64,000 nt of DNA from Sinonovacula constricta (Eukaryota > Mollusca > Bivalvia > Cardiida > Solecurtidae). This document shows, one piece after another, positions 1 to 12,161 of the stretch. Under the pieces are notes generated by a model. That model worked only from the letters and a program-made list of their open reading frames with translations, was not told the origin of the DNA and did not search any database. A program made the position numbers and the translations under genes. Location: contig CM017563.1 of the NCBI GenBank assembly GCA_007844125.1, positions 29,460,094 through 29,524,093 on the forward strand, written 5' to 3'. Every line of letters begins with the position of its first letter. Position 1 is the first letter of the stretch.

Positions 1-119
1 ATTATATCCAGCTTAAAGTGTGAGATACCACCTTAAAGAATAATCCAGGTGTCATTACCAATTTACCATTTGTTGTTGCCGTTATTTACATTTTATACAA
101 ACTCTTTCAATGTTTCCAG

Positions 120-3100
120 ATGTTCTCGGAGTCATCCGTACCCAGACTCCAGCAACTGTGTACTGTTTGTAGGCATGTTCAAGCACTTCCAGTTGGATCA
201 AGGACTCTGTGAGGAATATGACACAGGTATGACTAGACACATCCTCATCTAAAGGTGGAGGGATATTGTTTTTGCACAGTCTGTCCATCTTCTTATCTAT
301 CTGTATGTCCATCGGAAACATCTTCCCAGAAGTGAAAAATAGGTCTTCATAAAACACAACAAGGTGAATGTTAAAATAGACATGTTCTATCCATGTTCCA
401 TATATCAAGGTCAAGTGTTATATGGTTGTGGATTTTAATTTAGTCAGTTTGCTGTAAGATGCACGGAACACATTGAAACATGTGATTCACATGCCATCTG
501 GATATCCACTAAGAAGATAGGGTCAACTTTTGGCACATTTGGTATATTGATATACATATAATTATATCTATTTTGACACATTTTTATATACAAATGATTA
601 CATATAACTTTGGCACACTTGAATTATTTATATGCATATAATTATAAACATCTTTTGGCACATTTATATACACAGGGCTCCCGCTGCCATGCGCCAAATG
701 CGCCATTGGCGCAAAAACAAAAAAAGTGGCTCATTTTTTTCAAAATTGGCGCATCCTTATGGCGCACGATTTTTTTGGCATTATTTTTTGTGAATCGCTA
801 AGCGGCCAGGACTGGTAACCATTTCTACGGGCACTGTGATACGCTAGCAAGGAGAAACTCGATAGCCAGTCAAACTTGCGCGGCGGCCTTCACCTTGAGG
901 GCATTTTTGTGTTGACATGTTGTGTACATAACTGCCGAATAAACATCGCCTCGGGGAAGGATTAGTGTAATTTGCGAAACGATAATAAAGCACCCAGCCA
1001 AATGTTTGTTGCGATCATTAATTGGACAGTACCGGATTGTCGATTAATATATAAAATATATACAAATGTTTATGTAAATAAAACGTAAAAAGGAAAGTTC
1101 ACGTTGTTTTCTTTTCATTCTCAATTCAATGTACAAAAACTATATTAAAATAAAAAGAATTGCGTGTTAACAAACATATACATACTACAAAAAATAACAT
1201 CAAAATTGACGCGTTAATTTAGCTCATAAAAATGGCTCATGAAATATAAAAGTGGCGCATAATTTTCAAATTTGGCTCATTGGTTGGCTCCGACCTAAAA
1301 AAACCCAGCGGGAGCCCTGATACATGTAAATATAAACAGCTTTGGTAAAATAATATTCATATAATTATTAACAACTTTTGGAACATTTGGCAAAGTTATA
1401 TACATATATACAGCATTTGACACATTAATATACATATAATTATTTAACTTCTTACATTTACATGCATTTATTTTTTTACATATACTTACAATTTTGGCTC
1501 ATTTATATACATAAAAATATAAACACCTCTTTGCTCAGTTGACACAATGATTTACATATCGTCATAACTAAATAATTAATTTTTAACTGAAAAGTTCATG
1601 CAAAATGCTGTTTGGTGATGCCTTAGATCTGTGTGAACATTCAAGCATTAATCTCCAATCATCATTGCAAACAGGTATTTCCTATCCGAGCCACGCTGCA
1701 GAGATAGCTATTTTTAAAGTTTGAAAAACATGTGACCACTTTCTTTTAAGATAATGATGCAATTCCCTATGGGAGCATTCAGAGGAAGCAACGTCATATC
1801 CTATGTATATATATCATATAATTAGCATGAAAGTTTTGACATGTCTGCTGTTGTGTAGTGGTAGCACGCTTTCGGTGTTATCATTTTATACACTGTTGTT
1901 GCACTTTTGGTACATGATTATATATTTTTCAGATATTGTATTGGAATATGAGGACAATGAAGTGTATCTGAAGTTTAAGGATTTCTACGAGGATACACTG
2001 CCGGAGTTTAAGGAGGTGGGTCAGGTGACCCAGTTTAAAGTCTGCTGCAACTTTCAACCCCACCTTCGAGGAAATGTCTATGTTGCGTATTCCAGGTAAA
2101 TAATGTTTCACCAATTCAAGTCAAACTGAAACAAATAATCAGGGCTAGAAACTTGCTGCAAAAGTCGGGCAGCCAAGTTCTGATTTTAGGCTGCCTGACA
2201 AATCGAAAAAAACACAACATTTTATTTCCATTGTATGTTGAGGAGGAAAATGAAAGGTCGGAGAGATGATAAATTAAATGGAAAAAAGCAAACCTGCTGT
2301 TTAACTAAGTAAAATAAGATTTTTGCATATTCCTTTTTTGGTGTAAACATGTGTACCTGTTCTCATAATAAAATAATACTTCTTAATTTGGGCATCTATT
2401 TTCGAAAGTACAATAAAAATATATACATGTGCACCTATTTGAGTTTATTCAATCATTCATTGTTTTGTTTGCCTGTCAGTGTTAATTTGGTAAAAATACA
2501 AAAACAATAAATTGTTGGCCCGAGCCAGTATAAAAGTACTTGTCAAAATACCTGGGTCATTATGATATCACCCAATTGATTCATTCTAGTTCTGCTCACT
2601 GGTCAATAATTGTTTAATATAAGTGTGAACTGGCCCTACCTGCAAAATCTTCTGGTGGCATTCTACTAAAGTTTACTGTTTTCCTTCCAGATTTTTTATA
2701 GCCATATAATTTAATAATTATTTGAAGTTTCCTTATTTGTATGCACTATCGCTATGGATATGTAGTGGTGTTAAAATATTATACTTAAGTGTTAAGAGTT
2801 ATCATAAGTTGGCAACAAGCAGTCAAAATTGAAAATTTTAGCTTTATAAGAAAATCTCCGAGAATTTTCTGCAAATGTAGCCAGAACAAACATATCAGGT
2901 TCCAGCTATCTGAGTGGGACAGTTTCAAGTGAATGCTCTCATTACTTTCTATCATTTGTATTATCTGAGATGTAGGTTTGTCAGATCCCAAATGATGGTG
3001 ACTTACCACATTCTCTCACCTCCAGTTGTCCATCCAAATGTTCATGGTCAAATGATCGTTCTTTTTACTGGCCATTTCTCCAGACCATCTTAGGCAGCCC

Positions 3101-5194
3101 CTTTTCATATTAGAAGCCTGTTAATGCAAGTCATTAAATTAGTATATGTTGTAAGCTCACCCAGCCTTTTCATGCAAATGTTCCTGTTGCATTTGTTAAT
3201 ATGGACAACAATTTGTGAACCCTGTTATCACTCTTTTTATCATGTATCACCAAAATCGACTATATTTATGTTGGCTGTATTATGTCATTATTTTAGTGAG
3301 GGTGAAGCTATTCAGGCCTACACTCGATTCAATGCCCGTTGGTATGGTGGCAAACAGCTGACAGCCCAGTTTGTACAGATCCCTTCATGGAGACGAGCCA
3401 TCTGTGGTATGTTTTTATTTTTATAAATATCAAACTCATATGGTCATAATGGCCAGGGGGTGCCCGTGGTCGTGTGGTGCCCCCCCACCCACCCACCCAC
3501 CCACTTTTATGTGAGGTCTTCCAGCTAACCTGTAGTGTACCATTGGTTCTACCCAGACTGAAGTCTGGGGTCTTCCTCCACCAATGAGTAGCTGGATGTT
3601 GCCAATATGACCATAATTGTGTTGGTGCAATGTAACAAGAACAAAACATAGCAGCCATGTCAGGCTTTTGATATTTGCTCACTCTGATTGGGCAAAGATT
3701 TTTAGCCAGAAACAAAAATTGTTACTTAATGTCATTATACAGATGAGCAGCATCTTTTAATATTATTGCAAGTAATTTAAAAATCAAATGTTTTTTTATT
3801 GTTATTTTGCAATATTTTAATTACTAAGTGGCACATGGAATAAAAAGTAAACCAATCATTCCACAACTTAATTGATACACTCATATATTATAAACATATT
3901 CAAAGACAGCACTTATATTCTAACCTTCATTGCTTCATTGAAATGCTGTATTAATCACAAATGGCATCAAGACATGTGATGAGCAGTCTTCTATTGATAA
4001 CAATATTCTCGCCAGGATGGTCATACAAAACTACTATCTTTGTACTTGACAAATGTTGATAGGAATTTATAAAATGTTTCTTTTCTTGAGCAAAAAGACA
4101 AAGAAGAGGCATTAAGCAAGTTTAAATATTGATGATTTCTTGTGACAATATGATGTTACAAAATGGCAACCATAAGATCAGTTCTTTCTGTTTTTGGATT
4201 ATAATATATAGCCAGGTTTACAGTTAAATGCAAGTGAAAGTTATTGCTTCTACTCAAGCCAAAATGCAGACAGAAACAGCTGAGTTCTTTTTTCCCTTTT
4301 CTTCGATATCACCTTGGCCAAATACCTGGATTTGGTGTATAAGGAAAGATAATCAAATTGAAATCACCTTAAATGGAATTTTGTGTCAAGAGAGTTTGCA
4401 ATTAACAAATTTCAGCTGAAATCACTGAATTCAAATGCAGGTTAAAGAAAATACCAGAAATAAAACATTCATGTCAAACATCAAAACTTTTGATATTGAT
4501 ATTTTGGATATTGTTTATATATTTGGTTGGCCTATTTTATGTTCTTTTCTCATTTTTTTCACTTACAGGATTGTTTGGAAAAGGCAGATGTCCAAAGGGC
4601 AAAGAGTGCAACTTTCTACATGTGTTTAACAACCCTAGCAATGAGTTCATGCGAGCCGACAGAGACCAGGAAAGCTTCACAAACCGCCATCATGACAGCA
4701 GAGCTTCAGAGAGGTCAAGGTCATTTGAGAAGAGAAGGCGTCATTCAAGGTCTCCGTCAAGATCAAGCAGACATCACAGAAAGTCAACAGATCATCATAG
4801 AGGTCACAGTCGCAGAAAGTCAAGATCTAGATCTAGGTCACGAGAGAGACATTCATCCTATAGCTCTAGATACAAGAGAAATAGACATTCAAGGTCAAGA
4901 TCTAGGACTAAACGTTCAAGGTCAAGATCCAGAACAAAACATTCAAGGTCACGGTCAAGGTCCAATACTAGACAGAGGGTGTCTAGGTCAAAATCTAAGG
5001 AAAGGCAAATAAAGCAAGTGAAATTATCAAAGAAATGGGAATCTTCAGAAGATGAGGAAGAGTGGGTGGAGAGAAAAGTAGAAAATAACATTAATAATGG
5101 AAATATTGTGAAGAATGATGAATTGAAATCGTCATCTAGTAGTCCAGAAAGAAGTTCAAAAAAACTGAAGAAAAAGAAGAAACATAAAAATTGA
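120..5194 (+). CDS. ZRSR2: ZRSR2 (U2AF35-related splicing factor), 3' part of gene
   Basis: ZRSR2 (Urp) is a nuclear splicing factor that recognises the 3' splice site, chiefly of U12-type introns. Four exons can be placed: 120-226, 1933-2095, 3297-3406 and 4569-5194. All have GT/AG borders and matching phases, and they give 334 residues plus a stop. The first exon starts inside zinc finger 1 (only its final C-x3-H, CSRSH, is present), so the N-terminus lies outside the window. Exons 1-3 encode the U2AF-homology RRM, with the family signatures DFYEDTLPEFKEVG and HLRGNVYVAY. Zinc finger 2 (C-x7-C-x5-C-x3-H, ending CNFLH) is split by the last intron just after its first Cys. The last exon carries a long RS domain (about 4710-5010) and a Lys-rich tail. 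The match to the ZRSR family is unambiguous; ZRSR2 rather than a paralogue is the natural name for a single invertebrate copy. Confidence 0.95.
673..1319. mobile_element. hAT-like nonautonomous DNA element (647 bp)
   Basis: The ends are perfect 14-bp inverted repeats (CAGGGCTCCCGCTG), flanked by the direct duplication ATACA (668-672 and 1320-1324). Subterminal copies of a GGCGCA/GGCTCA motif occur near both ends. No transposase frame is present. The CAGGG ends suggest hAT, where a 5-bp duplication is known for one subgroup. It lies in the first visible ZRSR2 intron. Confidence 0.8.
1600..1790 (-). mobile_element. Fragment of the TTAA-flanked MITE family
   Basis: The block contains the family's internal landmarks (ATCTGTGTGAACA, GCAAACAGGTATTTCCTAT, GCAGAGATAGCTATTTTTAA), which match the complement of the 19188-19678 copy. 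The terminal repeats are missing, so it is truncated. Confidence 0.6.
3440..3640 (+). mobile_element. tRNA-SINE family 3 fragment
   Basis: The body motif GGTCTTCCAGCTAACCTG, then GTTCTACCCAGAC and GGGGTCTTCCTCCACCAA, is shared with copies near 24120, 47151, 50350 and 60380. The head holds a C-rich CCCA microsatellite (3481-3504). It lies just after the third ZRSR2 exon. Confidence 0.6.
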
Positions 5195-5197
5195 TAG

Positions 5198-5203
5198 AAT
5201 AAA
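5198..5203 (+). terminator. ZRSR2 polyadenylation signal
   Basis: A canonical AATAAA lies four bases after the ZRSR2 stop codon. This would give a very short 3' UTR. A second site further downstream cannot be excluded. Confidence 0.6.
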
Positions 5204-5681
5204 ATTTAATTTAAATTCTGGTTTACATTGTTGTTCGTTTTCTTCCATTTCTTCGTATTGAAATGTTACATATAATCCAAAAAAATTAACTGTTGTGTAA
5301 CTTTAAAAGACTCAGCAACAAGTTAGGCATCTACTAATCTTTCTTGTATGTAAAACCCCATTTGGTTACCTAAAAATTTCCAGTGGAGAAAAATATTAAT
5401 AAATGATACAAAGATAAAATGTGAAAGTTTAAATACACTTAATTGCCAGCATAAAAACGATTTTGACTATTATTAGTTAAAAGATAAAGTTGACCAAGCA
5501 ATCGGGATTGGACAAAAAATACTAAACCATAAGAAATGCTTGCTCAGTCTTATCTCTTGATTCTTGTAAAAATTGTTAACTTCAAAATACTACTCGAAAA
5601 TGTTTTTTTCTTCAACTTTAAATTCATTATTGTCTTAGATGTATAAAAGAAAACATCAAGAGCAAACTACATTAATATATT

Positions 5682-5687
5682 TTTATT
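5682..5687 (-). terminator. COPS9 polyadenylation signal
   Basis: TTTATT on the plus strand reads AATAAA on the minus strand, about 170 bp beyond the COPS9 stop codon. The predicted COPS9 and ZRSR2 ends converge, with roughly 450 bp between them. Confidence 0.5.
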
Positions 5688-5857
5688 TTCATTTTCATTT
5701 TTTTACAATAAATATGTACAAAGAAATCTCTCAACCTTTTACATTTAAAACAATTATTCACACTTCCACAGTCATGGCCTCACAGTTTGTAGTCACATGT
5801 TCTCATCCACTGTTGAAAGCATCCTTCAAGTAGCAATGTAATCATAAAAATTCACTT

Positions 5858-8800
5858 TTATGACAGATCTGTATCATCAAAAAGGTCATCAAAATCTGAA
5901 ACAAAAATAACAAGCTTTAATGTTTTTTTGATAAACGTAAATCTTAAAAAATAATAATTTGTCCTATCACATTCATAGTTTTCTGACAACGTAAGATCAT
6001 TTCTACCTATAAATTAATAGTATCAATCATCCATGCAAATGTGAAAGCTCCAATGAGTTATAAAGGTGGATTTATCCACAGATGAAAGTGGTAAAGGTCA
6101 GATAAACGAGGCACACTATACCATACGACTTTAGTTCAGACATATCATGAAGCAAAACTGTTTAACATTGCAATGAAATGTTTATTAATTATTTGTATAT
6201 ATATTTTTTCTTAGTTTTAAATCTATTTGTTTATAATTATTTGGGAAAGTTCTTAATTTAATATCCTGTTCAGAACCAGTACTCTGGTACCTGGAGCAAT
6301 GTGCACTAAATAGACTTGCTCAAGGACTTGCCTCACGTGGTTCATTGGGGGCTAAAACCCAGGATCCTCTTATCCATAGTCCAATGTCTTAACTTCTAGA
6401 CCACTGATGCTACCAAGATTTTGTATTAACTAAGCTTGTTTTGGTTTTGCTTTTTGTTAAATCGCACTGACAAAATTATTATCATTCAAGTGACGTACAA
6501 CAATTAATTGAAAGGAAGGGCACAGACTGGGTAGAATCATCAGCACACCGCAGGTCAGCTGGAATGTTATCTCTGCTTTGGGAGAATTATAAGCAAAACA
6601 TAAACAAACAAGAGGGCCATGATGGCCCTTAATCGCTCACCTGATGACACAGGCTTTATGTAGGCTCAAATCTGGCATTAAGTAATTAAGAGTTATTTAC
6701 TTTAGAAATCTTTGGTGAAGATTGGACCATTAGTGTGGCCACTGGGTTGATAACATTTTCTAGAATTTTACCAAATAACCTACTGAATCCACATGACTCA
6801 CTTAAAAACATATGTAAGATTTCATACAGGCAAACATGATGGTCAAGTTTGGTGAAGACTGGGCCATCAATGTAGCCTCTTAAGGGTTTTCACAAGCTTT
6901 TTCTAAAATTTGACCTAGTGACCTACTTTATGACCCCACGAGACCCAGTTACGAACTCATCCAAAATTTCATGTAGACAAACATTCTGACCAAAGTTTGA
7001 TGAAGATTGGCCTATAAATAGGGCCTCTAGTGTGTTTACAAGCTTTTTCAAGATTTGACCTTGTGACCTACTTTTTGACCCCCACGTGACCCAGTTATGA
7101 ACTCATCCGAGATTTCATGCAGACAAATATTCTGACCAAGTTTGGTGAAGATTGGACTATAAATGTTGCCTCTAGTGTGTTCACAAGCTTTTTCTTAGAT
7201 TTGAAATAGTGACCTATTTTTTGACTCCAGGTGACCCAATAACGAACTCATCCAAGATTTCATGCAGACAAACATTCTGACCAAGTTTTGTGAAGATTGG
7301 GCTATAGATGTAGCCTCTAGTGTGTTCACAAGCTTTTTCAAGGATTTGACCTAGTGACCTACTTTTTGACCCCACGTGACCCAGTTACGAACTCATCCAT
7401 AATTTCATGCAGGCAAACATTCTGACTAAGTTTGGTGAAGATTGGGGTATAAATGTGGCCTCTATTGTGTTCACAAGCTTTTTCTAAGATTTGACCTAGT
7501 GACCTACTTTTTGACCCCACGTGACCCAGTTACGAACTCATCCCAGATTTCATGTAGACAAACATTCTGACCAAGTTTGGTGAAGATTGGGCTATAAATG
7601 TGGCCTCTAGTGTGTTCACAAGTTTTTCCTAAAATTTGACCTCATGACCTACTTTTTGACCCCAGGTGACCCAATAATGAACTCATCCAAGATTTCATGC
7701 AGACAAACATTCTGACCAAGTTTGATGAAGATTGGATAAAAATTGTGGCCTCTAGTGTGTTCACAAGGTACATGTTGACGACGGATGACGAACGACGGAT
7801 GACGAACGACGGACGAAGTGGTATCACAAAAGCTCCCCTTGAGCACGTTGTGCATTATAAATGTACAGGTATTAACCTATATTCAGGCTACTTTAATACT
7901 TTCAACATGCCAGTTGAAAATAATAAGTTTTGTTAAAATAATAATTTCTGTAAGTATATTGAAGAATGTGTATTGTAATGCAAAAAATATGATCACAGTT
8001 TTACGTCATATGAACCTGGGAGAATCAATGCAAAAATCAACTTATTTTACACAAGTTACTTGTACGCAACAGTTTTATTGCAGTTAAAAGAATCCTCACC
8101 ATTGAAGAAATCTGCATGGACAGACTTTTCATTTGCTGCAAGATCCATCAACAGTGCACTTGATCCCCCAGCCTGAAATAAATGTTGGAAATATTATATA
8201 TGAATATATATTACCAATTAACAAAAACACAGGTTTTGCATAAGCCCTGCAATAAGTGGACAATAATTAAAAGATATTTTATATAAAATGGCTTCTGCTT
8301 GTTAAAAGAACTATTTGGAATTAACTCAATGAATGATACCTGGTAAATCTTTCACAAAATATTATCTAGGCATATACAAACAAAAATACTAAAGCATGCT
8401 TTGCACAGGGGGATCATGTCAAGTGACAACCCAAACCAAACAAGACGCATCTAGCTTCTCAATCGCGTTTTCACTGAGGACTGCTCCCAGCATACCAGAA
8501 GTCTACTAAACTTAGAGACATTTTTTACATCACCATCACTTATAGCGTACACATCACAGTATGAGGTGCAACAAAATGGGATGGGATGGGATTAGCCGGC
8601 ATTTTTGCCGATACTGCGCAGCGACATTTCTATCATTATAGCACAGGGGCACTTATGAGGTGCCCAGGGACTGAACCCGGCCGGTCCATTATACTGACAC
8701 CGACGAGTCAGGCGTAATGCTGTCCCCTTAGCCCCGAGCGTTAGGAGGGAAGCCACTACTACCAACTTTAAAGTCTTTGGTATGACCCGGCCGGGGTTCG

Positions 8801-11800
8801 AACCCACGACCTCCCGATCTGCAAGCGCAACAAAATGGGAAACCAGCTGCTTAACTACCAAGATGGTATATAGAAGCAGACAATTTTTTCCATGTTGGGG
8901 TATCTGCTTAAAGAAAGAGATTAGATATTATGTGGTTTTAGCAGATTTTTGTTGATATATATGTTTGTGTGTAGACCTTGTAGATGAAGCTGCCTGAGGT
9001 GAGGTACTGGCTTGCAAGGATATAAACCCAAAGATTTTACTATTTTCGTTGTTTGGCCTAAATATTAAAACAATAAGGGGGAGTGGGGGTCTTCATGACA
9101 CCATATTTGAACAACTGGAGGTCATTAGAAAATTTAAGGAGTCATATTCAAATAAATCAAACAATAAAACAGTCATTCAAACAAAATATGATTAAAAAGG
9201 AAAATACCTAGTGTCCATCCTAGAAAACATTACTTTCAGAATGATAGGAGTACAATTTTTACAATGTAAAAGTAAAATTGGATTGATTCGAGTACTTTGT
9301 GTATATGGTAATCATGCAAATGTGTAGAAATTTGGTAGATACCTAGAAAGACACTTACAAAACATCAATGAAAAATGCATTTTCTTAATGTCAAAACAAA
9401 GAAAGCGAGTATGTAAGCAGCATTTATACTTTGGCTGTTAAAGTCTTCTTTTTTTTATACAAACTTTTCATGTGGTACAATGCATGTCTTTTTGTGGATG
9501 CCGTTTTTTATAAAAATTATTTGCTGCAAACCTCCTTGCATTTTTAAGTACACGTGTAAGCATGACATCCCTGAAATGTTTCAATAAACCCAAATTAAAA
9601 TTCATCCAAGGCATTCTCTCCGAACACCGATTACTGAAAATGTAAATAGAGCACCCTCTCCTAAAAATACTGATTTAAGATTACAAATTTAATCAAAGTT
9701 GTTACTTGATACATGTGCTTGTGGCTGCAGGAATAAATAGATGTTGACATGATTATGGTATGTCACAGATTGGAAGATTGAAGCCAAGGCATACTGACTC
9801 TGACATGCAAAAAGGCCTAAGAAAAAACCCTGAAGATTTTAAATTCATGATCCCAATTCTAAAAGGTGCACGCACGGTCACATGTCATGAGACATTACTG
9901 ATGTAGTGGTATGGTTGGTGATGTAGTGACTGTAGTGCATAAAGGCACTTCCAACAGCCTTACTGTTGGGTTAACCCTTTAGCGATGTGGTTGAGTGCCT
10001 GGACTGGGTTCGAATCCCCGTTAGGGCCAGGATTATTGTCTTCTCTGAGATTTACTTTAATGGTGTCAGAAGTAAACGGAAGCCTGGTGTGGCTGTCCTG
10101 AGATGGGCTTGGGCCCAGAAAAAAGTAAAGAGGGAGGAGTGTAGTGACTATAGTGTATAAAGGCACTTCCAACAGCCTTGCTGTTGGGTTAACCCTTTAG
10201 CGACATGGTTGAGTGCCTGGACTACTGATCTGGTGGACCGGGTTCGAATCCCCATTAGGACCAGGATTACTGTCTCCTCTGAGATTTACTTTAGTGATAA
10301 AACTTGAATCCTATCAAGTCTTTTAGAACCAAAGCCACATTATAGAGGCTTTCAATTTAACGTCACGCTATCTTGACGATATTCTAACTATAGATAATCC
10401 TTTCTTTTCTCAAATGATTCATCTGATTTACCCTCCAGAACTTACCCTTAATAAAGCAAATAACTGACATTTAAATGCAGCATTTCTAGACATTGAGATC
10501 AATATTTCCAATGACAGCGTCTCTACTAAAATCTATGACAAGAGAGATGAATTCAACTTTAGTATTGTGAATTATCCATACCTTGATGGTGATTCACCTC
10601 GTGCTACCTCCTATGGTATTTACATATCACAACTTACAAGGTTTGCACGAGTTTGTACTAACATAGAAGATTTCAATGCTAGAAACCTGTTTATTTCTTC
10701 TAAACTGTTACAGCAAGGCTTTTGTTTTCATAAATTAAGAAAGGCGTTTTCAAAATTCTTTCATCGCAATGGTTTTATTGCTTCTAAATATAATAGCACT
10801 TATGCAGAAAGGCATAAGCCATCCTGCATTTTATGGAAATGTTTTATACAAGTTAAAGAAGATCAAGGGTCTCAATAACTTTTCTGACCACTTTACAAAA
10901 CTTATCAGAAAATGTAATGCAGACGGTTACAACCCGGGAATCCTTCGATGTTCTGCATTGCTTGCAATTGACCCTTTTACAGTCAAGAACTTGCATTGCT
11001 TTTAAATTACACGATGACCGGACAGGTCGTTGAGACTATATGAAAACATTGACTTAAAGCCATAATTGGACAGTCACTGTTGGATTTCTTGTCTCTTCAT
11101 CTCTCCAGTCGTGCCCTATATAGGTGGGACAACTTGAGCAGTCTCCATACCCTTTACGTGAGATTGCACAGTAGGTATAACATCGGAATTTTTGTACCTT
11201 TATCCTATATAATATGTCAACTGCGGATAAATCCTCGGCGTTTATGATATGTTTTTAAAACGTATTAACTCTAAACAATACTACGTTTTATTTTGTTGAT
11301 TTTCTAAAATTCTATTGTTTCTTCCGTATTGTTTACATTTCACTTTTGACACTTTTGGCATATGACGTCATGGCATTTATGACGTCATTATATGGTTCTT
11401 ATAATATATCAGCGCTTGTACTGCTTTATTTTATTTTAAACTACTCTCTCATTTGGAATTTTTTGGTTGCCGAGGCTTTTATCTACTGTAAATACTGTAC
11501 ATATGTTCATTATATCTGTTTTAACTCCCGATGCAGGTGCTTACTGTTAGTTGTGTCACTTTGATGGGATATTTTTATTTACACTGTTTGTTTGATAGAA
11601 AAACCTTCAGGAAGTGCGAGGTTGGAGCGCTCCACAAACCAGGTTTAAGCACCCCAGTTGGCCCTTTTGCCGACTGACCGTTCCAAGGCGGTAACTGATG
11701 GTTTTTCTTTTTGTGTGTTATGTCTCGTCTCAGTGTTTTTTGTCACATTTACATTTACCTTGTTTGCCTTTGTCTACAGGTAGATAAAAATTTAAATATC

Positions 11801-12161
11801 TGTGAAAATTTTGATAGGACCTTTTCTTATTTACCTATTGGTATGAGGTCTCTAGACTGAGCTACAGGAATAAGTATCGATTCGTCACAACGACGATTCG
11901 CAACATAGCAACTTGCAGTTCAGTTTATGATTTAACCTTGTGTTTTTGCTACCAAGAGTTATCACCTAAATGATCCTAAACAGATTTTTTGTCCAAAAAT
12001 ACATATCATCCGGACAATATTCTAGTACTGAATGACGCCTCGGAAAAAATATCATTATGTGCAAAGGAAGTTAACTATTCCTCGTAAAATACCTCTTCTA
12101 TGTCCATATAAGGTCCTGCACCCTCAGGAAACATTTCATCGGCAACTATTGACGGCTTCAT
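5858..12161 (-). CDS. COPS9: COP9 signalosome subunit 9 (CSN9/COPS9/Myeov2)
   Basis: COPS9 is the small ninth subunit of the COP9 signalosome, which removes NEDD8 from cullin-RING ligases. Three minus-strand exons join in frame: 12093-12161 (ATG at 12161, residues 1-23, phase 0 donor), 8100-8172 (73 nt) and 5858-5895 (stop TAA at 5858-5860). The product is 59 residues; the human protein is 57. Family signatures seen are [11 protein letters not shown] in exon 1, [20 protein letters not shown] in exon 2 and the acidic aromatic tail [11 protein letters not shown] in exon 3. The tail is slightly less acidic at its end than the vertebrate one. All splice sites are canonical. Intron 1 (about 3.9 kb) holds a SINE and a reverse-transcriptase relic. 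Intron 2 (about 2.2 kb) holds the repeat with 145-bp internal units. The gene shares a 112-bp promoter with EGLN. Confidence 0.95.
6285..6420 (-). mobile_element. tRNA-SINE family 4 fragment
   Basis: Read on the minus strand it has a tRNA-like head (GTCTAGAAGTTAAGACATTGG) and the ACCAGAGTACTGG-type body seen at 13395 and 39013. It is diverged and lies in COPS9 intron 2. Confidence 0.5.
6608..7856 (+). mobile_element. Dispersed composite repeat with ~145-bp internal tandem units
   Basis: It starts with GAGGGCCATGATGGCCCT and ends near a GACGGATGACGAACGACGG tract followed by CTCCCCTTGAGCACGTTGTG. Between them, about seven units of roughly 141-147 bp repeat; the landmark AAGTTTGGTGAAGATTGG recurs near 6710, 6845, 6996, 7137, 7280, 7427, 7571 and 7717. 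From memory, similar elements are abundant in bivalves. No protein is encoded. It fills most of COPS9 intron 2. Confidence 0.75.
8582..8826 (-). mobile_element. tRNA-derived SINE family 1, 5'-truncated, with 14-bp target duplication
   Basis: A B-box-like GGGTTCGAACCCC is followed by the body CCAAAGACTTTAAAGTTGG and a tail of ATCCC repeats. The A box is missing, so the copy is 5' truncated. It is bounded by a perfect 14-bp direct repeat, GCAACAAAATGGGA (8568-8581 and 8827-8840). It lies in COPS9 intron 1. Confidence 0.9.
9920..10309 (+). repeat. Two tandem copies of a ~170-220 bp element terminus with tRNA-like segment
   Basis: The block GTAGTGACT(A/G)TAGTG-ATAAAGGCACTTCC starts near 9922 and again near 10140. 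Each copy continues through GGGTTAACCCTTTAGCG to a tRNA-like GGGTTCGAATCCCC and CTCTGAGATTTACTTTA. The reverse-transcriptase relic follows immediately, so these may be its tandem 5' terminal repeats. Confidence 0.6.
10360..11005 (+). pseudogene. Broken reverse transcriptase of a retroelement (YLDD type)
   Basis: Translation gives the polymerase motif RYLDDIL, then FLDIEI and a long conserved stretch containing [13 protein letters not shown] and [15 protein letters not shown]. This is the C-terminal half of a reverse transcriptase. The frame is broken by a TGA near 10463 and a frameshift near 10800, after which the homology continues to about 10980 ([19 protein letters not shown]). The N-terminal half is absent. 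The motif order suits Penelope-like or related elements, but I could not assign the clade. It lies in COPS9 intron 1, on the opposite strand. Confidence 0.8.
11595..11780 (+). mobile_element. Likely 3' end of the reverse-transcriptase element
   Basis: AAAAACCTTCAGGAAGTGC, followed by CAGTTGG-CCTTTTGCC-ACTGA and a TGTGTGTTATGTCT-type tract, recurs at 20213-20350. Its place 600 bp after the reverse transcriptase suggests it is that element's 3' segment. Confidence 0.5.

Noticed and set aside
610..801. 63-codon plus-strand open frame
   Set aside because: It lies across the left half of a TIR element and has no domain; transposon sequence, not a gene.
4527..5091. Alternative frames over the RS domain on both strands (161 and 77 codons)
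   Set aside because: Repeated Arg-Ser codons keep other frames open; the ZRSR2 frame is set by splice phase and homology.
8592..8861. 89-codon minus-strand frame with a protein-like look
   Set aside because: It is the translation of a tRNA-SINE; similar frames occur at 42902-43126, 52128-52346 and 60046-60345 over other copies.
10567..11005. Two overlapping plus-strand frames of 103 and 78 codons as separate genes
   Set aside because: They are consecutive pieces of one frameshifted reverse-transcriptase relic.
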